Source: Maribacter polysiphoniae
GTDB lineage: Bacteria > Bacteroidota > Bacteroidia > Flavobacteriales > Flavobacteriaceae
Assembly (NCBI RefSeq): GCF_003148665.1
Contig: NZ_QGGQ01000001.1
Coordinates: forward strand, 795,267 to 859,266
Length of the DNA stretch: 64,000 nucleotides
Direction: 5' to 3'
Shown here piece after piece: positions 46,513 to 54,582 of this stretch. The notes under the pieces were generated by a model. That model was not told the DNA's origin and ran no database searches. It saw only the letters and a program-made list of their open reading frames with translations. The stretch's first letter is position 1, and each line of letters starts with the position of its first letter. The position numbers and the translations under genes were made by a program.

Positions 46513-47136
46513 CTAATTTTTATGTTTCTTTTTTAAGAATAGCTGTTCCTTGATGCTTTTTAATCTTTGGAAGGCTTTACTGTTCACTTTTTCTTTTTTC
46601 TGAGCAGCTTGTTTTTTGGCCGGATCATATAACATACCGGTACATAAGCACATTTTTCGTTCGGTACGGGTAAGAATGTCAAAGTTTTTGCAGGTTTGGC
46701 AGCCTTTCCAGAATTGTGGGTCATCGGTAAGTTCTGAAAATGTCACAGGTTGGTAACCCAACTCGTAATTTATTTTCATAACCGCCAACCCAGTGGTTAT
46801 CCCAAATATCTTTGCATCGGGGAATTTACTGGTTGAAAGTTCAAAAATGGCCTTTTTGATTTTTTTTGCCATTCCCAGATTTCGATAGTCAGGATGGACG
46901 ATAAGTCCGGAATTGGCCACATATTTTTCGTGGCCCCAGACTTCGATATAGCAGAAACCTACAAATTTGCCCTTATCCAGTGCGATAACAGCATTTCCAT
47001 TTTCTAATTTTTGCAGAATGTACTCTGGAGTTCTTTTGGCAATACCTGTTCCCCGAACCTTGGCCGATTCAGCAATGGTGTCACAAATAATCTCTGCGTA
47101 TTTAAAATGGGATTCGTTAGCAATAACAATTTCCAT
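46513..47136 (-). CDS. GNAT-family acyltransferase, candidate glutamate N-acyltransferase (ArgA function)
   Basis: 207 residues. GNAT fold: acyl-CoA loop in VHPDYRNLGMAKKIKKA (about 81-97), central strand NSGLIV, ITTGLAVMKINYELGY. Unusual C-terminal extension with a cysteine pattern C146-x2-C149 and C163-x-C165 (GCQTCKNFD ... MCLCTG), possibly a zinc site, and a lysine-rich tail. It is the first structural gene of the arginine operon, whose other genes supply every step except glutamate acylation; no argA or argJ is present. I therefore infer that it makes N-acetyl- or, given Ser90 in ArgF', N-succinylglutamate. Direct evidence is lacking. Transcribed from the promoter at 47318-47346 behind a leader peptide. 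Confidence 0.78.
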   Translation of the reverse strand: MEIVIANESHFKYAEIICDTIAESAKVRGTGIAKRTPEYILQKLENGNAVIALDKGKFVGFCYIEVWGHEKYVANSGLIVHPDYRNLGMAKKIKKAIFELSTSKFPDAKIFGITTGLAVMKINYELGYQPVTFSELTDDPQFWKGCQTCKNFDILTRTERKMCLCTGMLYDPAKKQAAQKKEKVNSKAFQRLKSIKEQLFLKKKHKN

Positions 47137-47188
47137 TGTTACTAATGGTATTAATTAATTTGAAAAATGATTTGTTTGAAGATTTTGC

Positions 47189-47210
47189 GGAAATGGACTC
47201 ACCTATTCCC
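47189..47210 (-). other. Possible hairpin in the arginine operon leader
   Basis: On the minus strand GGGAATAGG and CCATTTCC can pair around loop TGAGT, with one G-T pair and one bulged A. No T-run follows, so it is not a standard terminator. It lies between the leader peptide stop and the GNAT start. Confidence 0.35.
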
Positions 47211-47226
47211 ATAATAATATACACCC

Positions 47227-47310
47227 TTACGGGCGGCGACGTGTGGGTGTGAAAGAACGATTTGGAGCAGATGTCCAAATAATCGTAGAAATATGTAATT
47301 CGTTCTTCAT
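47227..47310 (-). CDS. argL: Arginine-rich leader peptide of the arginine/proline operon
   Basis: A 27-codon frame from the ATG at 47310 to TAA at 47227. The peptide ends TPTRRRP, with codons CGT CGC CGC CCG just before the stop, and has one more Arg (NRSF) earlier. The ATG lies 7 bases after an excellent promoter, so the message is leaderless or nearly so. The Thr-Pro codons (ACACCC, 47245-47250) can pair with GGGTGT (47221-47226) just past the stop, enclosing the three Arg codons in a loop. Ribosome stalling at these codons would alter this structure, as in classical attenuation. The symbol argL is my descriptive label, not an established name. Confidence 0.75.
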   Translation of the reverse strand: MKNELHISTIIWTSAPNRSFTPTRRRP

Positions 47311-47317
47311 GATGATT

Positions 47318-47346
47318 CAAATGTACAAATTAATTTGAAACAGCAA
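47318..47346 (-). promoter_or_regulatory. Promoter of the arginine/proline operon
   Basis: On the minus strand: TTG (47346-47344), an 18-bp spacer, then TACATTTG (47325-47318). Both boxes match the Bacteroidota consensus exactly. It is the best promoter match in the window and directs the leader peptide and the operon. Confidence 0.75.
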
Positions 47347-47356
47347 GGTTTGGGGT

Positions 47357-48718
47357 TTAATTTTTGCGAAAAAGTAGTTTTTGGCCGTGATGCCTGAATA
47401 ATTCGAAAATTAAAAATCCATACACAACAATATATTCAATGGCTAGGAGTCCCAAATGCTCTTTGAAATCGGTTTGTGTATAGGCATAATAACTTAGAAT
47501 TACGACCATGGACCATGCTAAGGGAAACTTGTATTCGGTAAAAACAGCAAGTAAGACCATGAAAACAATATACCATGGATGAACAATGGTAGCCAAAAGA
47601 TAGTAGGTGGTAAGGATATAGAGCATTGAGGAAATCAATACCGATAAATTCTGGTTTTTTCTCAGGAAGGTGGTTAGTACAACAATGGATATTGTGATGA
47701 ATGGTATGATCCTTCCATACGTTTTGATCAATTCCCAGGGCTTGGCATCAAACCGCACGGCTATTTCCTTGATCAGGTTGTATAGGCCGGAATTGAATTC
47801 GAAATTTGAGAACCAGAGCCCTACAGTTTGTGAATAATTCACAATGAATTCCGAAGAGATAAACGGAATAAGGATGACTAATAGGGTCGCCATTATCACG
47901 GCATAGAATTGGAGGCTTTTTTTAAACCCGAAATGTTTCAGGAAAAGGGGTAGAAACATTAGTGGAATCAGTTTTATGGCAATGGAAAGCGCATAGATTA
48001 CTGCAGCCAGTATCCATTTTTTAATGGACAACAAATAAAGTGAAGTCACAAAAAAGAAAAGCATCACCCCCTCAAAATGGAGGTTTCCCGTAAGCTCTAT
48101 GATGACCAAGGGGTTCAGGAAATACCAAAAAATCAGATGGGGGGAAAGATTTAGGTTCTTGAGTAGTTTGCGTCCAAAGTAGAGTATTCCAATATCCGAA
48201 ATAATGATAAGGGACCGCATTGCTATTACGGAGCCTAGAATACTTTGTCCGCCCAACCAAGTGGCCAAAGCAAAAATAAACTGATTCAAAGGTGGGTAAT
48301 TGCTGAAGTGTTTTGCACTTAATTCACCCATTCCCTGATAAAGTATGTCGGCATTGGATATAAGTAAATCCTGATTTGCAATCAATGTATTGGGGACCTC
48401 CAAGTACGGGTTAATGAAATTCCGCACTAGTTCACCATCCCAAATAAAGCGGTAATAATCTTGGGAGAGGTTGGGTTCAATGAATAGGAAGATAAGTCTA
48501 AAAAGCAGCCCTACCCCCAGTAGGAACCTAAAATTCCATTTTTCAAATTGAATGAGTTTATAGCATAAGAAGAACAGCACACCACACAAAGTGATCAACT
48601 TTATAAAGTCGGTGCGTTCTAAGTGATATGCGAATGTATAATAAAAACCTAGGCTCAGTAGGGCCAACAATATCGGAATCTTATGAAGTTTCCAATACGT
48701 GAAAAGTTGGGTAGGCAT
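47357..48718 (-). CDS. Integral membrane GT-C-type glycosyltransferase (polyprenyl-phosphate sugar donor likely)
   Basis: 453 residues with about eleven hydrophobic helices. The first extracytoplasmic loop contains NLSQDYYRFIWDGELV; acidic residues in this loop are characteristic of GT-C enzymes such as PIG-M and GT87 mannosyltransferases. NYPPLNQFIFALATWLGG and WYIVFMVLL are also typical. It probably transfers a sugar from a polyprenyl phosphate on the outer face of the cytoplasmic membrane. It precedes the arginine operon promoter and follows two GT2 genes on the same strand; the dolichyl-phosphate-mannose-synthase-like GT2 at 50299 could supply its donor. Confidence 0.82.
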   Translation of the reverse strand: MPTQLFTYWKLHKIPILLALLSLGFYYTFAYHLERTDFIKLITLCGVLFFLCYKLIQFEKWNFRFLLGVGLLFRLIFLFIEPNLSQDYYRFIWDGELVRNFINPYLEVPNTLIANQDLLISNADILYQGMGELSAKHFSNYPPLNQFIFALATWLGGQSILGSVIAMRSLIIISDIGILYFGRKLLKNLNLSPHLIFWYFLNPLVIIELTGNLHFEGVMLFFFVTSLYLLSIKKWILAAVIYALSIAIKLIPLMFLPLFLKHFGFKKSLQFYAVIMATLLVILIPFISSEFIVNYSQTVGLWFSNFEFNSGLYNLIKEIAVRFDAKPWELIKTYGRIIPFITISIVVLTTFLRKNQNLSVLISSMLYILTTYYLLATIVHPWYIVFMVLLAVFTEYKFPLAWSMVVILSYYAYTQTDFKEHLGLLAIEYIVVYGFLIFELFRHHGQKLLFRKN

Positions 48719-48812
48719 TTAGTTATAAATTGGTTTAATGCAAATAACTGAAAAAAAAGAGTAATACTAAATAAGAACCGATCAATGTTGAATCTTAATC
48801 GGGATTATAATG

Positions 48813-50297
48813 TTATGCTCTTGAAGTAAGTGATTTGTAGAAGACAAAACCAAAACCACTAAATAACATAAAATGGAAAGGGAACAACCCGAAATCATTT
48901 AACGGAACGGCACTGTACATCCCAAAGAGGAAATATACCATCAGGGCAAACTCCAGAATCATGTTCGGCGAAAGTTTTTTGGTGAGGTATTTATTGCCTT
49001 TCCAACTATCGGTAATACTGTTCAAGTTGAATTTAGGGGTTCTTACAAACTCACTTCTCTTACCCATATGTCCTTCCAATACGGCAATGGAGTTATGCAA
49101 TGAAAACCCTAGGGCAACCGAGAAAAAGGTAAAGAACAACTTAATGTAATCGACAAAATTGTCAAAGCTACTGCCTTGTATGCTTTTGTAGGTGAACCAA
49201 TAACAAACGAAAAGGATGATCGTACTTACTACAAAGAAACTCAATACATCAAAGGCCCAATCCAATTCTGGGTACAATGCCTTAATGTACATGGCGGGGA
49301 TACTTAATAACGATACCAGGAATACGCATAGGAACATAGAACTGTTCAACAAATGCATGACCCCATGGAATTTGGTTTTAAAGGAAATATTTTTGGCCGT
49401 AATAACTTTCCAGACCGATTTCCTGAAGTTTTCGGCACCACCTTTGTTCCAGCGGAACTGTTGTGATCGGGCGGCACTGATTACAACGGGTAATTCAGCA
49501 GGGGTTTCCACATCCTCCAGATACTTGAATTTCCAATTTTTCAGTTGGGCCCTATAACTTAAATCGAGGTCTTCCGTTAAGGTGTCCCCTTCCCAGTTTC
49601 CGGCATCCAAAATGCATTCTTTACGCCATATGCCCGCAGTGCCATTGAAATTGATAAAATGCCCTTTTGCATTCCTGCCAACTTGTTCCAAGGTAAAATG
49701 TGCATCCAGGGCAAAGGCCTGTATTCTTGTCAAAGTGGAGTAATCGCGGTTGATATGGCCCCATCGGGTCTGTACAACCCCAATTTCCTTATCCTTAAAA
49801 TAAATAACGGTTTTCTTTAGCCAATCGGGATCGGGCAGAAAGTCAGCATCGAAAATGGCAATAAAATCACCTTTTGCGATCTCTAGACCTTCTTTGAGTG
49901 CCCCAGCTTTAAAGCCTTTACGGTTTTCCCTTCGAATATGTTGAATATCCAGCCCGCTTTCCTGTAATTCTTTTATTTGTTCCGAGGTAATATTGACGGA
50001 GCTGTCCGTAGAATCATCAAGAACCTGGATTTCCAACTTACTTTTGGGATATTCGATCTTTGCGATATTCTCCAATAGTCGCTCCATAACATATTCCTCA
50101 TTGTAGACCGGAAGTTGAATGGTGACAAATGGAATTTCTTTCGGATCTAAGAGATTGAATTTTGGCGCTGTCTGATTTTGCCGCTTATAGCCTAGATAAT
50201 TGACCAATAGGTTCAATTGTGCCAAACTGTAAAAAAATATCAATAACAGCGCAATGCTGTAAATGGTAATGATTATATAAGAGATTATAAGACCCAT
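48813..50297 (-). CDS. Membrane GT2 glycosyltransferase, cellulose-synthase-like
   Basis: 494 residues from the ATG at 50297 (MGLIISYIIITIYS); upstream codons overlap the preceding gene. One N-terminal helix (about 5-30), GT2 catalytic domain with LDDSTDSS, FDADFLPDPDW (DxD), FNGTAGIWRKECI, EDLDLSYRAQLKNW and QQFRWNKGGAENF (QxxRW), and four or more C-terminal helices from about 310. This layout is that of processive or ceramide/mannan-type GT2 enzymes that make a polymer or lipid-linked sugar at the membrane. The product is unknown. It is separated from the GT2 gene upstream by one base. Confidence 0.88.
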   Translation of the reverse strand: MGLIISYIIITIYSIALLLIFFYSLAQLNLLVNYLGYKRQNQTAPKFNLLDPKEIPFVTIQLPVYNEEYVMERLLENIAKIEYPKSKLEIQVLDDSTDSSVNITSEQIKELQESGLDIQHIRRENRKGFKAGALKEGLEIAKGDFIAIFDADFLPDPDWLKKTVIYFKDKEIGVVQTRWGHINRDYSTLTRIQAFALDAHFTLEQVGRNAKGHFINFNGTAGIWRKECILDAGNWEGDTLTEDLDLSYRAQLKNWKFKYLEDVETPAELPVVISAARSQQFRWNKGGAENFRKSVWKVITAKNISFKTKFHGVMHLLNSSMFLCVFLVSLLSIPAMYIKALYPELDWAFDVLSFFVVSTIILFVCYWFTYKSIQGSSFDNFVDYIKLFFTFFSVALGFSLHNSIAVLEGHMGKRSEFVRTPKFNLNSITDSWKGNKYLTKKLSPNMILEFALMVYFLFGMYSAVPLNDFGLFPFHFMLFSGFGFVFYKSLTSRA

Positions 50298-50298
50298 A

Positions 50299-50988
50299 TT
50301 ACTTGATGCTGTATTTGAAAATCCAACCAAGAATTTTTATGCCTGCAAATATACTACCTTTTACGGTACCCGAGACCTTGGAGACTCCTATTCTTTTTTT
50401 GTAACGCACTGGCACTTCGATATATGTCATTTTCCTTTTTAATGCCTTTAACTGCATCTCTACGGTCCATCCATAGGTTTTGTCTTCCATTTTCAAGGCT
50501 AGTAACTTGTCATATTTTATTGCTCTAAACGGTCCTAAGTCGGTAAATGTTGCCCTAAAGAACAATTTCATTAAGCTGGTGGCCAGCCAATTGCCGAAAA
50601 CCTGTTGGGGTGTCATACTACCGGATTCCCTTAAATGCTTTACCCTGGCGCCGATTACAAAATCAATATCTTGTTCTATGATAGGTTGCACAACCTTGGT
50701 CAGTTCTTGTGGGTAATCGGAATAATCACCATCAATAAATACGATTATATCCGGTTTAATTGATTGTTGTGCCACGTATTGCATACCCCGAAGACAGGCG
50801 TAACCGTAGCCCATCTTGGTTTCGGTCAAAACCGTGGCCCCGGCTTTTTCGGCCGTTGTAGCGGTGTCATCGGTTGAATTATTGTTGACTACGATGATTT
50901 CTGAAACCGATGCCGGTATTTCGTGTATGACCTGTGCAATGGAATCAGCTTCATTATAGGCGGGGATAATAACTTTTATGTGGGTCAT
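50299..50988 (-). CDS. GT2 glycosyltransferase, dolichyl-phosphate-mannose-synthase-like
   Basis: 229 residues: KVIIPAYNEADSIAQVI, IIVVNNNSTDDTA, MGYGYACLRGMQYVA, FIDGDYSDYP (DxD site), FGNWLATSLMKLFFRATFTDLGPFRAI, KKRIGVSKVSGTVKGS. This pattern fits enzymes that charge polyprenyl phosphate with a sugar from a nucleotide donor. The product could serve the GT-C enzyme at 47357. The start shares one base with the stop of the MORN-type gene upstream. Confidence 0.88.
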   Translation of the reverse strand: MTHIKVIIPAYNEADSIAQVIHEIPASVSEIIVVNNNSTDDTATTAEKAGATVLTETKMGYGYACLRGMQYVAQQSIKPDIIVFIDGDYSDYPQELTKVVQPIIEQDIDFVIGARVKHLRESGSMTPQQVFGNWLATSLMKLFFRATFTDLGPFRAIKYDKLLALKMEDKTYGWTVEMQLKALKRKMTYIEVPVRYKKRIGVSKVSGTVKGSIFAGIKILGWIFKYSIK

Positions 50989-51473
50989 TATTTTAGATCG
51001 GATAGTTTGTTATCTCGACGAAAATCAATAAAACGGAACCATTCCTTGATTTTGTTTCCATTTTGATATTTTTCAGCCGAGACCAGTTTTTTGTTTTTAT
51101 ATTTCAGGCAGTATCCGTTCTTCTTTCCTTTATAGAGCTGGCATTTGTGGTAGATTCTTCCTTTTGTGTCATAAAACAACCACCAATTGTCCATTTGGCC
51201 ATGCAAATAATTTCCTTCCTTGACTCGAATTCTGTCAGGGCGGTAAAAATACCAATACTTTTCCCTTTTATCGTATTTAAAATGACCCTGTTCTGAAATT
51301 GTGCCATTCTTATGATAGAATTTCCAGTATCCTGTTTTTTTTCCGTCAACGAGCCAACCTTCCGATTTTGGTTTACCGGATTTATAGAAATCCTTGTAAT
51401 ATTTCGGTGGGTTATTGTTTGTTGCCGGAATAATGAAGGCAAAAAATAATGCTATCAGTAAGCTATGGGGCAT
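50988..51473 (-). CDS. Secreted MORN-type repeat protein (YwqK-like)
   Basis: 161 residues with a short signal peptide (MPHSLLIALFFAFIIPATN). Five to six tandem repeats of about 22 residues of the type GYWKFYHKNGTISEQGHF, YWYFYRPDRIRVKEGNY, NWWLFYDTKGRIYHKCQLY; these MORN_2 repeats occur in Bacteroidota exported proteins and in YwqK-like proteins. Function unknown. It sits between the polyferredoxin gene (2 bp upstream) and the GT2 pair, so it is co-transcribed with both. Confidence 0.8.
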   Translation of the reverse strand: MPHSLLIALFFAFIIPATNNNPPKYYKDFYKSGKPKSEGWLVDGKKTGYWKFYHKNGTISEQGHFKYDKREKYWYFYRPDRIRVKEGNYLHGQMDNWWLFYDTKGRIYHKCQLYKGKKNGYCLKYKNKKLVSAEKYQNGNKIKEWFRFIDFRRDNKLSDLK

Positions 51474-51475
51474 TT

Positions 51476-53056
51476 CTACTTCCTATTGACCAATTCCATC
51501 AAATCGGGATCATTGCCCAATAAGATTTCTGTTGGATTTATCCGGCCTTGTTCAGGGCCATTTTCCAATTTCAATACCCCTCTAGGGCAAACAGCGGAAC
51601 AAACACCACAACCCACACAACTGGAGCGAACGATGTTCTCCCCTTTTTGGGCATAGGCCCTTACATCGATACCCTGTTCGCAATAGGTTGAACAGTTGCC
51701 ACATGAAATACATTGTCCACCATTGGTGGTTATTCTGAATCTTGATTTAAACCGCTGGACAAATCCCAAATAGGCTGCTAAAGGGCATCCAAAACGGCAC
51801 CAAACACGATTCCCGAATATGGGATAGAAGCCCGTACCGATAACACCCGCAAATACCGCACCTATCAAAAAGCTATAGGTATCCATGATACTTTGAACTT
51901 TTATGCCTAGTACCGTGCCTGTTTCGGCAAAAAATCCATAAAGCGTAAAACCTGTCATCACCAAGGCAAACAGTAAGACCCCATGGATCAACCAGCGTTC
52001 AACTTTCCATGAAAAGAGCGATTTACTTGAATGTTGCCTATAGGGGTCCCCTAAGGTTTCGGCCAATCCTCCGCAACCACAAACCCAGGAACAATACCAA
52101 CGTTTGCCAAAGAAATAGACCATTACCGGAACAATGACGACAGTCAAGACAATTCCCCAAACAAGTATGAATAGGCCAATGCCACCACTATTGAGCAATG
52201 ATTTTAGATTCCATTGGAAAAAGAAATCATAATCCAACGGAAAGGCGTTCTTAAAATCATAATAGGGCATTTGAAGGCGTACCATGATTTCAGGAATTAA
52301 AAAGGCAAATACGATCTGGAAGAACAATACCGACGTTGTCCTGACCATTTGGTACATATTATGGCGGTATTTTATATACATACGCACGGCCATCACAACC
52401 ATAACCACACAATACATGAATCCGTAAACAAACCATTGTCCGGCAAGGTTTCCACTGAGTGATTGACTGATAGGGTCTACCAAATAAGTCCAATTCACGG
52501 CATATTCCGAACGGAAATAGAGTATAAGGTAGAAGGAGACCAGGAAGATAAAGACCATCCAGGCTATCCAACCCCTATTTGTGGCATTTTCATGATAAAT
52601 ACCGTTGTTCTTTATGCCTTTCTTACCCAATAGAACCACATTGGGGAGAATGAACATCAGCGCACCGATAATGCCAAGGCCAAAAGTCAAAAACCACATC
52701 AAACCTTTGTTCTCCACAATGAAACCACTCCCGGAAATCTTGCCGAGTTCTGCTGCCATGTCATGTGGCTTGGTATAGATAATCTTTTTGTATTCCTTGT
52801 TTTTACGATGTTGCGCATTGGCCGCATCAAGGGCATGGGTGACTTTTGGTGCAAACGAAAACATGCCCTCAAAATTTTGACCGACTACGTTTTCTTGTAT
52901 ATCCGAAATGAACAAGTCACTTTTGATTCCTTTTTGACCGACAAAATCCCCAAACTGTTTTGGGGATAGGCTGTAGGTGCCAACAACAGGTAAAGCGGCA
53001 AAAATTGTCAGACCCATCAAGAATATGATAAGGCCTATGTTTTTTATTATTTTCAT
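51476..53056 (-). CDS. Membrane polyferredoxin (NapH/NosR-like 4Fe-4S protein)
   Basis: 526 residues. N-terminal helix, a periplasmic segment (about 30-110), then six or more helices. Membrane Cys motifs WYCSWVCGC (322-328) and WCRFGCP (420-424) as in NapH/NosR-type proteins, followed by two cytoplasmic 4Fe-4S sites: C449-x2-C452-x2-C455-x3-C459 and C480-x2-C483-x2-C486-x3-C490. It should pass electrons between a quinol or flavoprotein and an outer partner. Next to it (6 bp upstream) is a flavoprotein reductase, a likely electron partner. No nos or nap gene lies nearby. Confidence 0.87.
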   Translation of the reverse strand: MKIIKNIGLIIFLMGLTIFAALPVVGTYSLSPKQFGDFVGQKGIKSDLFISDIQENVVGQNFEGMFSFAPKVTHALDAANAQHRKNKEYKKIIYTKPHDMAAELGKISGSGFIVENKGLMWFLTFGLGIIGALMFILPNVVLLGKKGIKNNGIYHENATNRGWIAWMVFIFLVSFYLILYFRSEYAVNWTYLVDPISQSLSGNLAGQWFVYGFMYCVVMVVMAVRMYIKYRHNMYQMVRTTSVLFFQIVFAFLIPEIMVRLQMPYYDFKNAFPLDYDFFFQWNLKSLLNSGGIGLFILVWGIVLTVVIVPVMVYFFGKRWYCSWVCGCGGLAETLGDPYRQHSSKSLFSWKVERWLIHGVLLFALVMTGFTLYGFFAETGTVLGIKVQSIMDTYSFLIGAVFAGVIGTGFYPIFGNRVWCRFGCPLAAYLGFVQRFKSRFRITTNGGQCISCGNCSTYCEQGIDVRAYAQKGENIVRSSCVGCGVCSAVCPRGVLKLENGPEQGRINPTEILLGNDPDLMELVNRK

Positions 53057-53062
53057 CGGGTC

Positions 53063-54409
53063 TTAGGCTATTTTAAAAATTCGTTTCCAACTTTTCTTTT
53101 TGGGGGTTATGCTGGTTCCCATTTCAGTATTGAATTTGGCAACGATATCAGTCTCGTATTGAGCATAGAATTCAGGGTCGAAATTAGCGTCCTTTAAATA
53201 TTCCATCACATATTCCACATTTCGTTCTTCGGTAAGCCATCGGTCAAAAATTTCATGCCGCATACGTATTCCGAAGGTATTGATCCCTAAGAATTTATTC
53301 GTGTCGGAATGATAGGCGACGGTAATACAAATCTTTTCTTTCGGATGTCGCCAGTGAAAGTGTTTTTCAGAATCCTTCTTTGTCCTTTCGCTGAATACCC
53401 AACCGTAGGTTTGATATTCCACATCCAAAAATTTGGCCGAATTGAACCAGTGGCCCGGTTTATATTCGGTTTTGTTGCCACAGATGGTCTGGGCTACGGT
53501 CTCACCCATCATACGTCCTGTATACCAAACAGCCTCAATAGGTCTACGGTTCCCGATAGCTTCGTGTTGTTCGGCGCAGTCCCCAATGGCATAGATGTCA
53601 GTGATGTTGGTTTCAAGCAGGCGATTGACCTTTACACCCCGACCAATTTCAATTCCACTGTCTTTTAAAAAATCAATATTTGGTGATACACCGGCGGTAA
53701 GTCCGACAAATTCACATTCAATAACATCGCCTTTATCGGTTTTTATAGCTTTGACCCTGCCGTGTTCATCTGGAAGGATTTCGGTCAAATTGGTAGCCAA
53801 TCTTAGATCGATATGATGTTCTAGTATATGTTCATTGATCATTTGTGATTCCCCGGAAGGAAGGACACCATTCCAAAAACTGTTTTCCCTAACCAGAAAT
53901 GTTACGGGAATATTCCTAGAGCGAAGCATTTCGGCAAGTTCAATACCGATTAATCCACCACCAACGATGACAGCCCTTTTGCAGGTTTTATTATTGGGGG
54001 CATATTTTTCAACACCGTCCAGATCCTGTTTGGAGTATAAACCCTGTACCCCTTTTGAATCTTGACCCGGCCATCCAAATTTATTGGGTTTGGACCCCGT
54101 GGCAATAATCAATCTGTCATAACGAATGTCCGCACCGTCTTTTAAGCGTAGTGTTTTTTCTTTATGGTCAATGCCCTCGACATAGGCATTTACGAGATCG
54201 ATCCTATTCTTTTTCCAGAACCAATCTTCATAAGGCTGAGTATGTTCGAATTTCATGTGGCCCATGTAAACGTACATCAGTGCGGTTCGAGAAAAGAAGA
54301 AATCCGTTTCGGCAGAGATGATACTTATACGCTTGTCGGATAGCTTTCTAATGTGTCTGGCCGCTGTAACCCCGGAGATGCCATTACCTATGATAACGAT
54401 GTGTTCCAT
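53063..54409 (-). CDS. FAD-dependent pyridine nucleotide-disulfide-type oxidoreductase
   Basis: 448 residues: FAD-binding IVIIGNGISGVTAARHIRKL, LIIATGSKPN, NAD(P)-binding AVIVGGGLIGIELAEMLRSR, and the C-terminal FAD motif TDIYAIGDCAEQH. Resembles NADH-dependent rubredoxin/nitrite reductase flavoproteins but has a long C-terminal extension (from about 310) with an aromatic-rich WHWRHPKEK-like segment. It starts the polyferredoxin-GT2-GT-C unit and is divergent from a GH113-like gene. Probably reduces the polyferredoxin. Confidence 0.87.
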   Translation of the reverse strand: MEHIVIIGNGISGVTAARHIRKLSDKRISIISAETDFFFSRTALMYVYMGHMKFEHTQPYEDWFWKKNRIDLVNAYVEGIDHKEKTLRLKDGADIRYDRLIIATGSKPNKFGWPGQDSKGVQGLYSKQDLDGVEKYAPNNKTCKRAVIVGGGLIGIELAEMLRSRNIPVTFLVRENSFWNGVLPSGESQMINEHILEHHIDLRLATNLTEILPDEHGRVKAIKTDKGDVIECEFVGLTAGVSPNIDFLKDSGIEIGRGVKVNRLLETNITDIYAIGDCAEQHEAIGNRRPIEAVWYTGRMMGETVAQTICGNKTEYKPGHWFNSAKFLDVEYQTYGWVFSERTKKDSEKHFHWRHPKEKICITVAYHSDTNKFLGINTFGIRMRHEIFDRWLTEERNVEYVMEYLKDANFDPEFYAQYETDIVAKFNTEMGTSITPKKKSWKRIFKIA

Positions 54410-54582
54410 ATGATTTTTGATGGTTGTTTGGTTTTAAGTCGTAACTAAATATAGGAACTTAATCCATATTCCGATATTTTATGTTTTTAATTGATTTCCA
54501 GTCAATTTAAGCAACCCTGTATTTTCACGATCAAAGCACGTATCATTAATTATAGTATATTTAAAAACTTAATGTAAGCGGA

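Noticed and set aside
47117..47320. A 67-codon minus-strand frame over the arginine operon leader
   Set aside because: It starts with TTG inside the -7 box, so it cannot be transcribed from the promoter found; the shorter ATG frame at 47310 fits promoter position and Arg codons better.
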